The position numbers and the translations under genes were made by a program. The notes beneath the pieces are model-generated. The model made no database searches and had not been told where the DNA came from. It saw nothing but the letters and a program-made list of their open reading frames with translations. From Feifania hominis (lineage in GTDB: Bacteria; Bacillota; Clostridia; Oscillospirales; Feifaniaceae), in NCBI RefSeq assembly GCF_014384765.1, contig NZ_JACRSP010000005.1, positions 62,001 through 126,000 on the forward strand: 64,000 bases of DNA, in the 5' to 3' direction. Of this stretch, positions 24,477 through 33,950 are shown one piece after another (the first letter of the stretch is position 1; every line of letters begins with the position of its first letter).

Positions 24477-25427
24477 ATGATCGAAATCGAAAAGCCCAAA
24501 CTTGAAATTTTGGAGCTGAGCGACGACGGTTCCTACGGCAAATTTGTCGTGGAGCCGCTTGAGAGAAGCTACGGCACAACCCTCGGCAACTCGCTGCGCA
24601 GAATTCTTCTGTCGTCGCTGCCGGGCTACGCCGCGACTTCCATCAAGATCGACGGAGTGCAGCACGAGTTCTCCACCGTCCCCGGTGTCAAGGAGGATGT
24701 GACGGAGCTCGTCTTAAACATCAAGGAGCTCATCTGCAAGGTCCACTCGGACAGCCCGAAGGTCATCTACATTGACGCCCAGGGCGAGTGTGAAGTGACC
24801 GCAGGCGACATCATCACCGACGCGGACGTCGAGATTCTCAATCCCGACCTGCACATTGCGAGCCTGTCCGCCGACGCGAAGCTCTACATGGAGATCACCG
24901 TCGGCCGTGGGCGGGGCTACGTCTCGTCCGAGCGCAACAAGCAGCTTTTGCAGCCCGTGATCGGCATCATCCCGATCGATTCGATCTACGCGCCGGTGAC
25001 CAAAGTCAACTACACGGTCGAAAACACCCGCATCGGCCATGTGACCGACTATGACAAACTCACCATCGAGGTCTGGACCAACCGCACCATTGCGGCGAAA
25101 GAGGCCCTCTCCCTCGGGGCGAAGATCATGAGCGAACACCTCAATCTCTTCATCGACCTGTCCGACGAGGCCAAGAACGTCGAGGTCATGATCGAGAAAG
25201 AGGAGACGAGAAAAGAAAAGGTTCTTGAGATGACCATTGAGGAGCTCGACCTGTCCGTGCGGTCGTTCAACTGCCTCAAGCGCGCCGGGATCAACACGGT
25301 CGAAGACATCATCGAGCGCACCGAAGAGGACATGATGAAAGTGCGCAATCTCGGCCGCAAGTCCCTGGAGGAGGTCATTCAGAAGCTCGAGAGCCTCGGA
25401 CTGTACCTCAAAAAAGAAGAGGACTAA
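24477..25427 (+). CDS. rpoA: RNA polymerase subunit alpha
   Basis: Assembles the polymerase core and contacts activators and UP elements. 316 residues: N-terminal dimerisation domain with LERSYGTTLGNSLRRILLSSLPG, an acidic linker around 230, and the C-terminal domain ELDLSVRSFNCLKRAGINTVEDI ... VRNLGRKSLEEV. SD AAGGAGGG. Confidence 0.98.
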   Translation: MIEIEKPKLEILELSDDGSYGKFVVEPLERSYGTTLGNSLRRILLSSLPGYAATSIKIDGVQHEFSTVPGVKEDVTELVLNIKELICKVHSDSPKVIYIDAQGECEVTAGDIITDADVEILNPDLHIASLSADAKLYMEITVGRGRGYVSSERNKQLLQPVIGIIPIDSIYAPVTKVNYTVENTRIGHVTDYDKLTIEVWTNRTIAAKEALSLGAKIMSEHLNLFIDLSDEAKNVEVMIEKEETRKEKVLEMTIEELDLSVRSFNCLKRAGINTVEDIIERTEEDMMKVRNLGRKSLEEVIQKLESLGLYLKKEED

Positions 25428-25455
25428 CCTGTAATTTGCAAAGGAGGTATCGCAT

Positions 25456-25797
25456 ATGCCCGGAACCCGTAAACTCGGTCGGCCGACCGATCACAGAAAA
25501 GCTATGCTCAGGGCGATGGTCACCTTCCTTCTCGAGAACGGCAAGATCGAGACAACCGTGACGAGAGCTAAGGAAGTCAGCGCGATTGCTGAGAAAATGA
25601 TCACCCTCGGCAAGGAGAATACACTGCACAACAAACGCCAGGCGCTCAGCTACATCACCAAGGAGGATGTCGTCAAGAAGCTCTTTGACGAGATCAGCCC
25701 GAAGTATGCCGACCGCAACGGCGGCTACACCAGAATCTACAAGATCGGCCCGCGGCGCGGCGACGCTGCCGAGATGGCTATTCTTGAGCTCATCTGA
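25456..25797 (+). CDS. rplQ: 50S ribosomal protein L17 (bL17)
   Basis: Last gene of the ribosomal run. 113 residues; KLGRPTDHRKAMLRAMVTFLLENGKIETT and the ending YTRIYKIGPRRGDAAEMAILELI. SD AAAGGAGGT. A double hairpin and terminator follow. Confidence 0.98.
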   Translation: MPGTRKLGRPTDHRKAMLRAMVTFLLENGKIETTVTRAKEVSAIAEKMITLGKENTLHNKRQALSYITKEDVVKKLFDEISPKYADRNGGYTRIYKIGPRRGDAAEMAILELI

Positions 25798-25807
25798 GTG
25801 CGCTTGT

Positions 25808-25915
25808 CCAGAGACTGAGTCGCCTTTTCAGACGACCCGACACCGACCACGCACAAGGGCGACGGAGTCTCTGGATAAAAGGGAGAGAGAACAGTCTGTT
25901 CTCTCTCCCTTTTTG
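25808..25915 (+). terminator. Terminator of the ribosomal operon
   Basis: A first stem pairs CCAGAGACT (25808-25816) with AGTCTCTGG (25866-25874). Directly behind is a 17-bp perfect stem, AAAAGGGAGAGAGAACA / TGTTCTCTCTCCCTTTT with loop GTC (25877-25913), ending in a U-run. One of the strongest terminators in the window. Confidence 0.92.
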
Positions 25916-25989
25916 CGTGCGGCTGATGAAATGCACGAGCCGCCGGAAAAAATCTTCATACGCCAGACGTATATTTTAAAAAAATATAA

Positions 25990-26018
25990 TTGCAGATGTG
26001 GTATAGTATAGCTATCAT
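25990..26018 (+). promoter_or_regulatory. Promoter of the XRE-type gene
   Basis: TTGCAG (25990-25995), 17-bp spacer, TATCAT (26013-26018), in an AT-rich stretch 18 nt before the ATG. Confidence 0.65.
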
Positions 26019-26035
26019 ACAAAAGGGGTGGCGTG

Positions 26036-26266
26036 ATGGATATTAACAGAGAGCGACAGGTGTTCTGTGAAAACGTCAGGCGGCTTCGGCTCGAGCGGGG
26101 GTACACCGTGGAACAGATGGCGCACGTCATGCGCGTTTCGGCGGAGTGGGTCAGGCGGCTCGAGCGGGACGATCTGCCCGATGAGATGGATGTGAGCGTC
26201 GCCTTTTATCTCGCGGCGGAGTTCGGCATATCCGAAGCGGACCTTTTTCGCCCCCCGCACGAGTGA
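26036..26266 (+). CDS. Small XRE-family helix-turn-helix protein
   Basis: 76 residues. Almost the whole protein is a Cro/C1-type HTH: FCENVRRLRLERGYTVEQMAHVMRVSAEWVRRLERDDLPDEMDVSVAFYLAAEFGISEADLF. GGGGTGG precedes the ATG at 26036. Has its own promoter directly before it, leaving no room for an upstream gene; autoregulation is plausible. The next gene starts 89 nt downstream on the same strand. Target unknown. Confidence 0.8.
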   Translation: MDINRERQVFCENVRRLRLERGYTVEQMAHVMRVSAEWVRRLERDDLPDEMDVSVAFYLAAEFGISEADLFRPPHE

Positions 26267-26355
26267 GCGTGCCGCATGAGCCTTGACAGATACCGGCTGA
26301 CAGCATATGATAATTCTGATTTTCATCTGCCGAACATAACAGGGGAGGAGACGCC

Positions 26356-27387
26356 ATGTATGACGTCATCGTAGTCGGCGCGGGCCCGGCGGGGAGCGCG
26401 GCGGCGGCAACGCTCGCCGCGAGGGCGCGCGCGGTGCTGCTGGTGGAAAAGTTTCACCTGCCGCGCAACAAGTCCTGCTCGGGTATTCTCATCCGCAAGA
26501 CACTGGGGCTTGTGGAGAGCTGCTTTGGCGAGACGGTTCCCGGCCATGTCACCTGTGCGCCGGCCGAGAACCGGGGCATGGTTTTCACCGATGACCGGGG
26601 GCGCGAGTACCGCTTTGAACAGCCGGGGCTCAACATCTGGCGCAGCGGCTTTGACCACTGGCTCGCCGGCCGCGCCGCCGCCCGCGGCGCGCGGCTGATC
26701 GACGGCACGGCGGCGCTGGCCTGTGAGACGGGCCCCGACAGTGTGTCGGTTGTTATGCGCGGCGGCGGGCTTGTCACCGAGCGGGCGCGCTATGTGCTCA
26801 ACTGCGAGGGGGGTGTCAGCGCGCTGCGGCGCAAGCTCACCGGTGGCCGGCCCGATGTCGTTCAGACAGTCCAGTGCTTCTGCGAGGGGCGCATTGAGCT
26901 GGACCCCCACTATTTTTACGCCTATCTCCAGCCCGAGCTGTCGGGATACGACGCCTGGTTCAATGTCAAGGACGGCCAGCTTGTGCTCGGGGTATCGGCG
27001 CCGGGCGCCCGCGGGCTCCCGGAGTACCACAGGCGTTTTCTCGCCTACATGGCGCAGACCCACGGTCTGCGCATCGAGCGTGAGCTGCGCCGGGAGAAGT
27101 GGTTGATGCCCCGCGTGCGCCCCGGCTGCCCGGTTGACACGGGCGGCGGGCGGATTCTGTTCGCGGGGGAGACGGCGGGCTTTCTCAACCCCATGGGCGA
27201 GGGGATCTCCGCCGCGATTGAGAGCGGCCGGGCCGCTGCCATGGCCATTGACGGGCACTTCGACCGGCCCGACAGAGTGGGTGACGCCTACCGCGAGGCC
27301 ACGCGTGAGCTGCACGGCTACATGGCGCGCCAGTGGCGCTTTGTCGCGCGCCTGGCCGCGACCTTTGCCGAGATGGGAGAACCGTGA
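26356..27387 (+). CDS. FAD-dependent oxidoreductase, geranylgeranyl-reductase-like
   Basis: 343 residues. N-terminal FAD-binding motif VIVVGAGPAGSAAAATLAARA (GxGxxG), the segment RNKSCSGILI where this family often has a functional Cys, and a second FAD motif ILFAGETAGFLNPMGEGISAAIESGRAAA near 275. Resembles the geranylgeranyl reductase/halogenase-like flavoproteins that reduce or hydroxylate small substrates. The actual substrate cannot be told. GGGAGGAG precedes the ATG. No partner other than the XRE gene upstream. Confidence 0.8.
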   Translation: MYDVIVVGAGPAGSAAAATLAARARAVLLVEKFHLPRNKSCSGILIRKTLGLVESCFGETVPGHVTCAPAENRGMVFTDDRGREYRFEQPGLNIWRSGFDHWLAGRAAARGARLIDGTAALACETGPDSVSVVMRGGGLVTERARYVLNCEGGVSALRRKLTGGRPDVVQTVQCFCEGRIELDPHYFYAYLQPELSGYDAWFNVKDGQLVLGVSAPGARGLPEYHRRFLAYMAQTHGLRIERELRREKWLMPRVRPGCPVDTGGGRILFAGETAGFLNPMGEGISAAIESGRAAAMAIDGHFDRPDRVGDAYREATRELHGYMARQWRFVARLAATFAEMGEP

Positions 27388-27545
27388 CGATACAGGCTCA
27401 GCCCGCCTCTGTCCAACGCGCAGCGTCGAGGCTCCCGGGGTCTGTATTCACCGGGGAGTCCGCCTCTGTCCGCTTCGCGGCAGGGGCGGGCCGGACACCT
27501 GCGGGAGACCCCAGCGCTCTCTGTCCGAGGACGTGCACACTGCAG

Positions 27546-27577
27546 AAAAAAGGGCCGCGGCTTCAAGCCGCGGCCCT
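27546..27577 (-). terminator. Terminator of the zapA-mrdA operon
   Basis: Minus strand: AGGGCCGCGGC / GCCGCGGCCCT (11 bp, 5-nt loop) followed by TTTTTT, 13 nt past the mrdA stop. It may also stop plus-strand transcripts from the oxidoreductase gene. Confidence 0.88.
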
Positions 27578-27590
27578 CTGTTGTTGTCTA

Positions 27591-29666
27591 TTAGGGGATT
27601 AGTGTATTTTCGGGGGAGAGGTCGTTTTTGTTGGCCTCTTTCTGGGCGAAGTAGACGTCCATGATGTCGCGCGCAACCGGGGCGACGGTGTTGCCGTGCG
27701 CGCCGTGCTCGACCACGACGGCAATGGCGATCTCGGGGTCGTCATAGGGTGCAAAGCAGACGAACACGCCCGTGGCCGAACCGCTGGACACCGAGGCCGT
27801 ACCGGTCTTGCCGCCGACCTTGATGGGGTAGTTGCGAAACACCGAGCTCGCGGTGCCGTCCTCGGTGACCGAGCGCATGCCCTCCATGACCGCGGTCCAA
27901 GTGCTGTCGCTGAGACCCAGCTCCTCGACGACGGTCGGTTCCACCTCGAGGATGGTCTCGTCGTGGCGGTAGCTCTTGACCGACTTGACCAGATGGGGCT
28001 GGTAGCGAGTGCCGCCGTTGACGATGGTCGCCACATAGTTGCACAGCTGCAGAGGGGTGATCAGATGGTAGCTCTGGCCGATGGCCGCCTGAAGCGTGTC
28101 GCCCGAGTACCAGGGCTGGCCCTGCTTCTCGCGGTAGGCGGGGCTTGCGAGAATGCCGGCCGATTCGCCGGGCAGCTCGATGCCGGTCTTCTGACCGAAG
28201 CCGAGCTTCTCGCACCACTCGACGAGCACGTCAATGCCCGCGAGCCGGGCCACCTCGTAGAAGTAGTAGTTGCATGAGCCCTTGAGCGCACCCACCACGT
28301 TCACCGTGCCGTGTACGCGTCCCGTGTCGGTGTAGAGCCAGCACAGGTAGTTGTAGGGCGAGTAGTAGGTGTAGACGCCCCGGCAGGTGACGGTGTCTTT
28401 CGGGGTGACGGTGCCGCTCTCGAGCCCGGCGATGGCTGTGGCCATCTTGAACGTCGAGCCCGGCGCGTAGGCGCCGCCGATGGCACGGTTGAACATGGGC
28501 TTGTCAGGGTCTGTGCTGAGCTCGGTGAAGTTCTGGTAGTAGGTCGCCGGGTCGTAGCTCGGGTAGCTTGCCATGGCGAGCACTTCGCCGGTCTTGACAT
28601 CGAGCACCACAGCCGAGCCGGCATTCGCATCCCAGCCGGCTTTCCTGCTCGCAGCATTCTTCGAGGCGATGTTCTGGATGGTCTTCTCAAGCGAATTTTC
28701 GGCCGTCTCCTGCAGATCGCGGTCGAGGGTGAGCACGATGTTGTTGCCGGGCACCGCCTCTTCGGTGACGGTGATATTGGTGACGGTGCCGTACTTGTTC
28801 TGCTCAATGGTCTTCACGCCCGACTTGCCGCGCAGGTACTGCTCCATGGTGCGCTCGATGCCCTCTTTGCCGACGGTGTCGGAGAGCTGGTAGCCCTCGG
28901 CGAGATAGTCCTCGGCCTCATCCTTGAAAATGGGGCCGACCTGGCCGAGAATCTGGGCGGCGACGGTGCCGGTGAACTCACGCACCGGCTCGATGAGCAC
29001 ATCCACCCCCTGAAACTCGGTGTAGCGCTCCTTGATGGCGGTGACAGTGGTCAGGTCCACGTCGGTGGCAAAGGTGAACGGGGTCGACAGCGAGAAGTTC
29101 GACAGCTCCATAGCGTAGCGCACGCCCGCGAGGTGCCGCTGTTCGGTGCGGGTGAAAGCCGCAAGATCGTACTTTTCGACGAGCGCGTCCATGAGCTGCT
29201 GCGCCGTGGCGTCGGCCTCGAGATCGAGCTGTTTTGTGAGCTTTTCACGCTGCTTTTGGTACTTGGTGGAGTCCTCGGCGTCCGCAAGGTACTCGTAGGG
29301 GGGCATGCTCACCGGCAGCGAGTCGGTGAAAGCGATGTTCTCGTCGGGCACCTCCTCGAGCAGGCGCAGGATGACCTCGTTTTGGGTCTCCTTTTGCAGC
29401 AGGGCGCGGTCGATGATGACCGAAAAGCCCATCTTGTTGGTCACAAAGGGCCGGCCGTAGCGGTCGAGAATCTCCCCGCGCGTCGCCGAGATGGGCACGG
29501 TGCGGTAGACGCGCTTATTCGCCTGCTCGGCGTAGTCGGCGCCCTTTGTGATCTGTAAATTCGACAGGCGAAACACATACAGAATCGCGAGCAGCAGCGT
29601 CACGGCGATCAGCACGACAAAGCGGCCGGTATTTCGTTTGATCTGGTTCTGGTCTTTGAAAATCAT
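27591..29666 (-). CDS. mrdA: Penicillin-binding protein 2 (class B transpeptidase of the elongasome)
   Basis: Cross-links peptidoglycan during side-wall growth together with RodA and MreCD. 691 residues: one N-terminal TM helix (about 15-36), PBP dimerisation domain with RGEILDRYGRPF, a long insert, and the transpeptidase with STFK (Ser404), SCN (Ser464) and KTG (Lys620). Last gene of the operon, 12 nt after mreD. Context with mreC/mreD favours PBP2 over a division-specific PBP. Confidence 0.93.
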   Translation of the reverse strand: MIFKDQNQIKRNTGRFVVLIAVTLLLAILYVFRLSNLQITKGADYAEQANKRVYRTVPISATRGEILDRYGRPFVTNKMGFSVIIDRALLQKETQNEVILRLLEEVPDENIAFTDSLPVSMPPYEYLADAEDSTKYQKQREKLTKQLDLEADATAQQLMDALVEKYDLAAFTRTEQRHLAGVRYAMELSNFSLSTPFTFATDVDLTTVTAIKERYTEFQGVDVLIEPVREFTGTVAAQILGQVGPIFKDEAEDYLAEGYQLSDTVGKEGIERTMEQYLRGKSGVKTIEQNKYGTVTNITVTEEAVPGNNIVLTLDRDLQETAENSLEKTIQNIASKNAASRKAGWDANAGSAVVLDVKTGEVLAMASYPSYDPATYYQNFTELSTDPDKPMFNRAIGGAYAPGSTFKMATAIAGLESGTVTPKDTVTCRGVYTYYSPYNYLCWLYTDTGRVHGTVNVVGALKGSCNYYFYEVARLAGIDVLVEWCEKLGFGQKTGIELPGESAGILASPAYREKQGQPWYSGDTLQAAIGQSYHLITPLQLCNYVATIVNGGTRYQPHLVKSVKSYRHDETILEVEPTVVEELGLSDSTWTAVMEGMRSVTEDGTASSVFRNYPIKVGGKTGTASVSSGSATGVFVCFAPYDDPEIAIAVVVEHGAHGNTVAPVARDIMDVYFAQKEANKNDLSPENTLIP

Positions 29667-29678
29667 TCGAGTCTCCGT

Positions 29679-30203
29679 CTATCTTCGGTCAAGGCTTGCG
29701 AGCAGAGCGCTGATCTTTTTGGCCGCAAAGTAGAGAACCGGCAGAAAGAGCAGCGAGTAGAGCATCTCAAAAAACGTCACGCGCAGCCGGTAGGGCAGCA
29801 CCGAAAAGTTGCCCACAACGACGACGCTTGTGAGAATCAAAATGACAAAATAGGCCGCGTAGGCGCAGAAGTACACCAGCAGCGCCGACGGCAGGCTGCG
29901 GCGGATGGCGGCGTCCGACAGAACGCCCACGCAGAAGCCGATGAGCATGAGCATGAGCGTGTAGTAGCCGAAGACGGCCGCCGAGCTCACGTCGCACAGC
30001 AGCCCCAGTATGCCGCCGAAGACCGTGCCGGTGCGGTAGTCGGAAAAGAGAGCCACGCATACCACCGACACCACCAGAAGCGACGGCTTGACGTCGCGTA
30101 TGGCGAGATGGTGCATGAAAGTGGTCTGCAGCAGCATGACCGCGAGCAGCAGCAGCCCGTAGGCCGACACCTTGTTGATGGTGGAGCGATGGCGCGCAAA
30201 CAT
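29679..30203 (-). CDS. mreD: Rod-shape protein MreD
   Basis: 174-residue, very hydrophobic protein with about five membrane helices; the conserved front MHHLAIRDVKPSLLVV and GTVFGGILGLLCDVSSAAVFGYYTL fit MreD. ATG at 30203 shares a base with the mreC stop (TGATG) and is 7 nt from GAGG; a GTG three bases earlier is a weaker alternative. Confidence 0.88.
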   Translation of the reverse strand: MFARHRSTINKVSAYGLLLLAVMLLQTTFMHHLAIRDVKPSLLVVSVVCVALFSDYRTGTVFGGILGLLCDVSSAAVFGYYTLMLMLIGFCVGVLSDAAIRRSLPSALLVYFCAYAAYFVILILTSVVVVGNFSVLPYRLRVTFFEMLYSLLFLPVLYFAAKKISALLASLDRR

Positions 30204-31045
30204 CACGACACCTCGTCGATGTAGGAGCGGATGACGACCACGTCCCGGATGTTCTGAAAGTCCACCGCCGGGTCGATGATGGCGTAGTAGGAGATGTCGC
30301 TCGCCTCGGGGCGCACCTCGGTCACCGTGCCGATGACGATGCCCTTGGGGAAGATGCCGCCGAGTCCCGACGTGACGACCACGTCGCCCGCCTGGGCGCT
30401 GCCCGCCGAGGGCAGCAGAGAGAGCTTGCAGAGCCCCTCGTCGCGAAGCGAAATGTCCCCCTCGAGCATGGCAACGTCACGCGTGCGGCTGACGACAGCG
30501 CCCACGGGCGTGCTCTGCTCGATGATGCTGGTCACCTTGGCGTAGGTGGCGCCCACCTCGCTGACGACGCCCACAAGCCCGTCCGACGTGATGACCGCGT
30601 CGTTGAGCTTGATGTCGTCGAGCGTGCCGCGGTCGATGGTAAACGAGTAGAAGAAGTTGCCCGGGTCGCGCGCGATGACCTGGGCCGTCGTGAGCTCAAA
30701 GTCGGGACGCTGCTCCTTGAGGTCGAGAAACTCCTTTAAAAAGGCGTTCTCGCTCTGGAGCGCGGCGAGCTCGCGGGTGTCCTCCTCAAGCTCGCGCACG
30801 CGCGCCTCGAGCGCCTCGTTTTCGGCCTTGAGCGTCTTGTACTCGCCGAAGAACGAGAGCCGGTCGGCAATGAAGTTGTTGATGCCGGTGAGCCCCTTCT
30901 GAATGGGGGTGATGACCGCGCCGATGGCGTCCTCAAGAAAGTTGGCGCGCCCGCCCGAGGCGGCCGAGACCGCCATGAGAACCAGCACCAGCGCGATGAC
31001 CACGCAGAAGCCGACGAAAAACCGGTTTTTAAAAAAATCTTTCAC
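30203..31045 (-). CDS. mreC: Rod-shape protein MreC
   Basis: 280 residues: N-terminal TM helix (about 8-28), a coiled coil (about 70-105, KTLKAENEALEARVRELEEDT), then the beta-rich MreC domain with ARDPGNFFYSFTIDRGT and GDVVVTSGLGGIFPKGIVIG. Links cytoplasmic MreB to periplasmic-side PBP2. mreB is not in this window. Confidence 0.94.
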   Translation of the reverse strand: MKDFFKNRFFVGFCVVIALVLVLMAVSAASGGRANFLEDAIGAVITPIQKGLTGINNFIADRLSFFGEYKTLKAENEALEARVRELEEDTRELAALQSENAFLKEFLDLKEQRPDFELTTAQVIARDPGNFFYSFTIDRGTLDDIKLNDAVITSDGLVGVVSEVGATYAKVTSIIEQSTPVGAVVSRTRDVAMLEGDISLRDEGLCKLSLLPSAGSAQAGDVVVTSGLGGIFPKGIVIGTVTEVRPEASDISYYAIIDPAVDFQNIRDVVVIRSYIDEVS

Positions 31046-31074
31046 AGACTGCTCCTCAAATGTCTTACTGTGCG

Positions 31075-31656
31075 CTACAGGACGGGGTAGCCGAAGTCGC
31101 GCGCGAGAATGTCGCCGAGCGCCGCCACCGGCAGACCCATCACACTGAAAAAGTCGCCGTCGATGCGCTCAATGAACAGCGATGCGACGCCCTGCGCGGC
31201 GTAGCCGCCGGCCTTGTCGTAGGGCTCGTCGGTCGCGATGTAGCGCTCGATCTGGGCGCTTGTGAGCTCTTTGAACGTGACGCGCGAGACCGACAGATGG
31301 GTCACGCGCTGCTCACCGCGCACCACCGCGAGGCCCGTGTGAACCTCGTGGGTGTTGCCCGAGAGCAGCGTCAGCATCGCGAAGGCGTCGGACTCGTCGC
31401 GGGGCTTGCCGAGGATGTTGCCGTCGAGCACGACGATGGTGTCGGCCCCGATGACGATGTCGTCCGCCGCAACGCGCGACGCGACGTCGTCGGCCTTGGC
31501 GAGCGCCAGGGTCGTCGTGAGCTTTGTAAGCGGCAGGCCGTCTGCGAAGCTCTCGTCCACGCCGCTTGTCAGCGCCTTGAAGTCGAGCCCGACGTTCTTT
31601 AAAATCTCACGCCGCCGCGGGGATTGGGAGGCCAGATAGATGGCGATGGGAATCAA
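31075..31656 (-). CDS. maf: Maf family nucleotide pyrophosphatase
   Basis: Hydrolyses non-canonical or dTTP/UTP-type nucleotides; linked to septum arrest in Bacillus. 193 residues; YLASQSPRRREIL, GADTIVV, LGKPRDESDA and DEPYDKAGGYAAQG are signature parts. The start is odd: the SD AAAGGAG ends one base before the TTG at 31656, too close, so the ATT at 31653 or a codon slightly inside may be used. Confidence 0.92.
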   Translation of the reverse strand: MIPIAIYLASQSPRRREILKNVGLDFKALTSGVDESFADGLPLTKLTTTLALAKADDVASRVAADDIVIGADTIVVLDGNILGKPRDESDAFAMLTLLSGNTHEVHTGLAVVRGEQRVTHLSVSRVTFKELTSAQIERYIATDEPYDKAGGYAAQGVASLFIERIDGDFFSVMGLPVAALGDILARDFGYPVL

Positions 31657-31677
31657 ACTCCTTTGCTGTTAAGGTAT

Positions 31678-32133
31678 TCAGCGGCCGGTCGAGCCGAAGC
31701 CGCCCGCGCCGCGCGCGGTCTCGTCGAGATCGTCGACCACCTCGAGCTCGCAGCGCGCGACCGGAGCCACAACGAGCTGGGCGATGCGCTCGCCCGGGGC
31801 AATGGTGTAGGGCGTGTCCGAGAGATTGACAAGCCCGACTTTGATCTCGCCGCGGTAGTCGCTGTCGATGACGCCGACGCCGTTCGAGGTGGTCACGCCG
31901 TGCTTGACTGCAAGGCCGCTGCGCGCGTAGACCAACCCCACATAGTCCGCCGAGGGCAGGCCGATGGCGATGCCGGTCGGGATCACTGCGCGCCCGAGCG
32001 GGGCGAGGGTGACGGGGGCCGCGAGGGCGGCCGAGAGGTCGAGCCCCGCGCTGCCGCCGGTCGCGTAAAACGGGGTCGCAGGCTCGCCGGCTTCACCGGC
32101 GAGCTTTTTGATTTTCAGGGTGAGTGGTTTCAT
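31678..32133 (-). CDS. dut: dUTP pyrophosphatase
   Basis: Converts dUTP to dUMP, keeping uracil out of DNA. 151 residues, trimeric type, with the five motifs: AGLDLSA, YARSGLAVKHGV, GVIDSDYRGEI, ERIAQLVV and the C-terminal RGAGGFGSTGR arm. Lies between U32 and maf with 11-nt and 21-nt gaps. Confidence 0.96.
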   Translation of the reverse strand: MKPLTLKIKKLAGEAGEPATPFYATGGSAGLDLSAALAAPVTLAPLGRAVIPTGIAIGLPSADYVGLVYARSGLAVKHGVTTSNGVGVIDSDYRGEIKVGLVNLSDTPYTIAPGERIAQLVVAPVARCELEVVDDLDETARGAGGFGSTGR

Positions 32134-32144
32134 GGCGTTCTCCT

Positions 32145-33950
32145 CTATTCGACACCTTTCTGGGTGAGCCCGCGCGTGAAGTCGGCCGGCGGCGGCCGGT
32201 GGCCGTCCGCGTAGCTTGCGAGGACTTCGCGGCAGCGGGCCTCGTCCTCGGTGGTGAAGTGCAAAAGCAGAAAGGCAAGGCCGAGCTTTTGGAGCTGCTC
32301 GGGCTTGTCCGCAAGATACAGGATCTTGGAGTTGCAGATGAGATTCCGGCAGCCGAACTCGCGCAGCACCGGGAAGCGCTCGCGCCGCCGGTCGGTGAGC
32401 GTGTCAGGCAGCCGGCAGCGCCGCCCGTCGCACCGGGCGGCGTTTTTCCCGAGGCAGTTCTCGCTGACCATCAGCGGCAGCCGCCCGTAGGCGAACAGCC
32501 CGCAGGGCAGCGGCTTTTTCAGATCGCGGATCTGCGGCAGGGAGAGCTCCGCCGAGACGGTGGCCCCGGCGAGGCCGAGCCCGTGCGCCGCCTCGAGGGC
32601 AGAGCTGTTGAAGAGATTGAGCGCAAAGTCGCCGATGGGAATAAAGCCGAGCTCGCGCGCCGTCTCGATCTGGCCGAGGTTGTGGACAAAGGCGTGGGTC
32701 ACGCCCGCCCCGCGAAGCCGCGTGAGCAGCCGCACAACCGCCGCCCGCTCGGAGTCAAACCAGATGCGCGGCAGAGTCACCGCCGGGATGCAGCCCGCGC
32801 GCGCGATGCGCGCGGCGGCGTCGGGGTGGGCGGCAAACTCCTCAAGCGGCAGCGCCGCGAGGGCGAGAAGATTCAGATTCTGCGGTAGCTGGCGCACCGA
32901 GCGGAACTGCCCGTAGAGCGCGCGCTGCCGAACGGGGACGCTGCGCGGCGGCTCGGGCGGCTCGGCCGCCATCGTGTACGCCGGCTTTTCAATCGGCGCG
33001 CGCGCCCGGCCGCGGCCGGGGTGGCTTCGCTCCATGGCGAGCAGCCGCCGGTAGTGGGCCTCGTCGTCCTCCCGGCGCATGCCGAGCATGGCGGGGCCGG
33101 TCCTGCCGGTGAAGTAGCCGTCGGTGAAGCCACTGCGGCTGAAGATGTCGGCGAGTAGCTTCATCTCCTCGCGCGAGACCGGGCGGTTCTGCGCCACCGC
33201 GTCGCGGTAGACGCGGGTCACGCTCGAGACGTATTCGGGGCGTTTCATGCGCCCCTCGATTTTGAGAGTGGTCACGCCGAGGCGCGCAAGCTCGGGCAGA
33301 TGCTGCGCCAGAGACAGATCGCGCAGCGACAGAAGCTCGCCCGCGCTGCCCGCAAAGCGCCAGGGCAGCCGGCAGGGCCCGGCGCACCGCCCGCGGTTGC
33401 CGCTGCGCCGGCCGATGACGGCGCTCATATAGCAGCCGCCGGAGTAGCTGTAGCAAAGCGCCCCGTGCACGAAGAGCTCAATCTCGGCGGGCGCGTCGGC
33501 ACAGATGGTCTCAAGGTCGCAAAGCGGAACCTCACGCGCGAGCACGACCCGGCTCGCGCCGAGGCGGGCGGCGGTCTCGACCCCCTCGCGGTTGTGAATG
33601 GTCATCTGGGTGGAGGCGTGCAGCGGCAGACCGGGCGCCATGCGCCGCAGCAGGGAGAGAAGCCCCAGATCCTGCACGATGAGAGCGTCCACCCCCGCGT
33701 CGCAGAGAAAGCGCACATAGTCGAGCACCCCGGGCAGCTCCCGGTCGGTGTAGAGGGTGTTGACGGTCAGGTTGACCCGCACCCCGTTTTGGTGGCAGTA
33801 GTCCACCGCCTCGCGCAGCTCGTCGGGGCCGAAGTTTTTGGCGTATTGGCGGGCGTTGTAGAGACTGCCGCCGAAGTAGACGGCGTCGGCGCCGGCGCGC
33901 ACAGCGGCGCGCAGCGCCTGCATCGAGCCCGCGGGGGAGAGAATTTCCAC
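32145..33950 (-). CDS. U32 family peptidase / tRNA hydroxylation-type protein, long form
   Basis: 601 residues from GTG at 33950, which shares a base with the zapA stop (TAGTG); the open frame further up belongs to the zapA overlap. The N-terminal U32 TIM-barrel core has EILSPAGSMQALRAAVRAGADAVYFGG, the signature ELFVHGALCYSYSGGCYMSAVIGRRSGNRGRCAGPCR with the Cys ligands, and KIEGRMKRPEYV. A C-terminal DUF3656-like second half follows. The family includes TrhP/RlhA-like RNA modification enzymes and collagenase-like proteins; the exact reaction here is open. Confidence 0.88.
   Translation of the reverse strand: MEILSPAGSMQALRAAVRAGADAVYFGGSLYNARQYAKNFGPDELREAVDYCHQNGVRVNLTVNTLYTDRELPGVLDYVRFLCDAGVDALIVQDLGLLSLLRRMAPGLPLHASTQMTIHNREGVETAARLGASRVVLAREVPLCDLETICADAPAEIELFVHGALCYSYSGGCYMSAVIGRRSGNRGRCAGPCRLPWRFAGSAGELLSLRDLSLAQHLPELARLGVTTLKIEGRMKRPEYVSSVTRVYRDAVAQNRPVSREEMKLLADIFSRSGFTDGYFTGRTGPAMLGMRREDDEAHYRRLLAMERSHPGRGRARAPIEKPAYTMAAEPPEPPRSVPVRQRALYGQFRSVRQLPQNLNLLALAALPLEEFAAHPDAAARIARAGCIPAVTLPRIWFDSERAAVVRLLTRLRGAGVTHAFVHNLGQIETARELGFIPIGDFALNLFNSSALEAAHGLGLAGATVSAELSLPQIRDLKKPLPCGLFAYGRLPLMVSENCLGKNAARCDGRRCRLPDTLTDRRRERFPVLREFGCRNLICNSKILYLADKPEQLQKLGLAFLLLHFTTEDEARCREVLASYADGHRPPPADFTRGLTQKGVE

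Noticed and set aside
26267..26355. Antitoxin-toxin pair formed by the XRE gene and its neighbour
   Set aside because: The neighbour is a 343-residue FAD oxidoreductase and not a small toxin.
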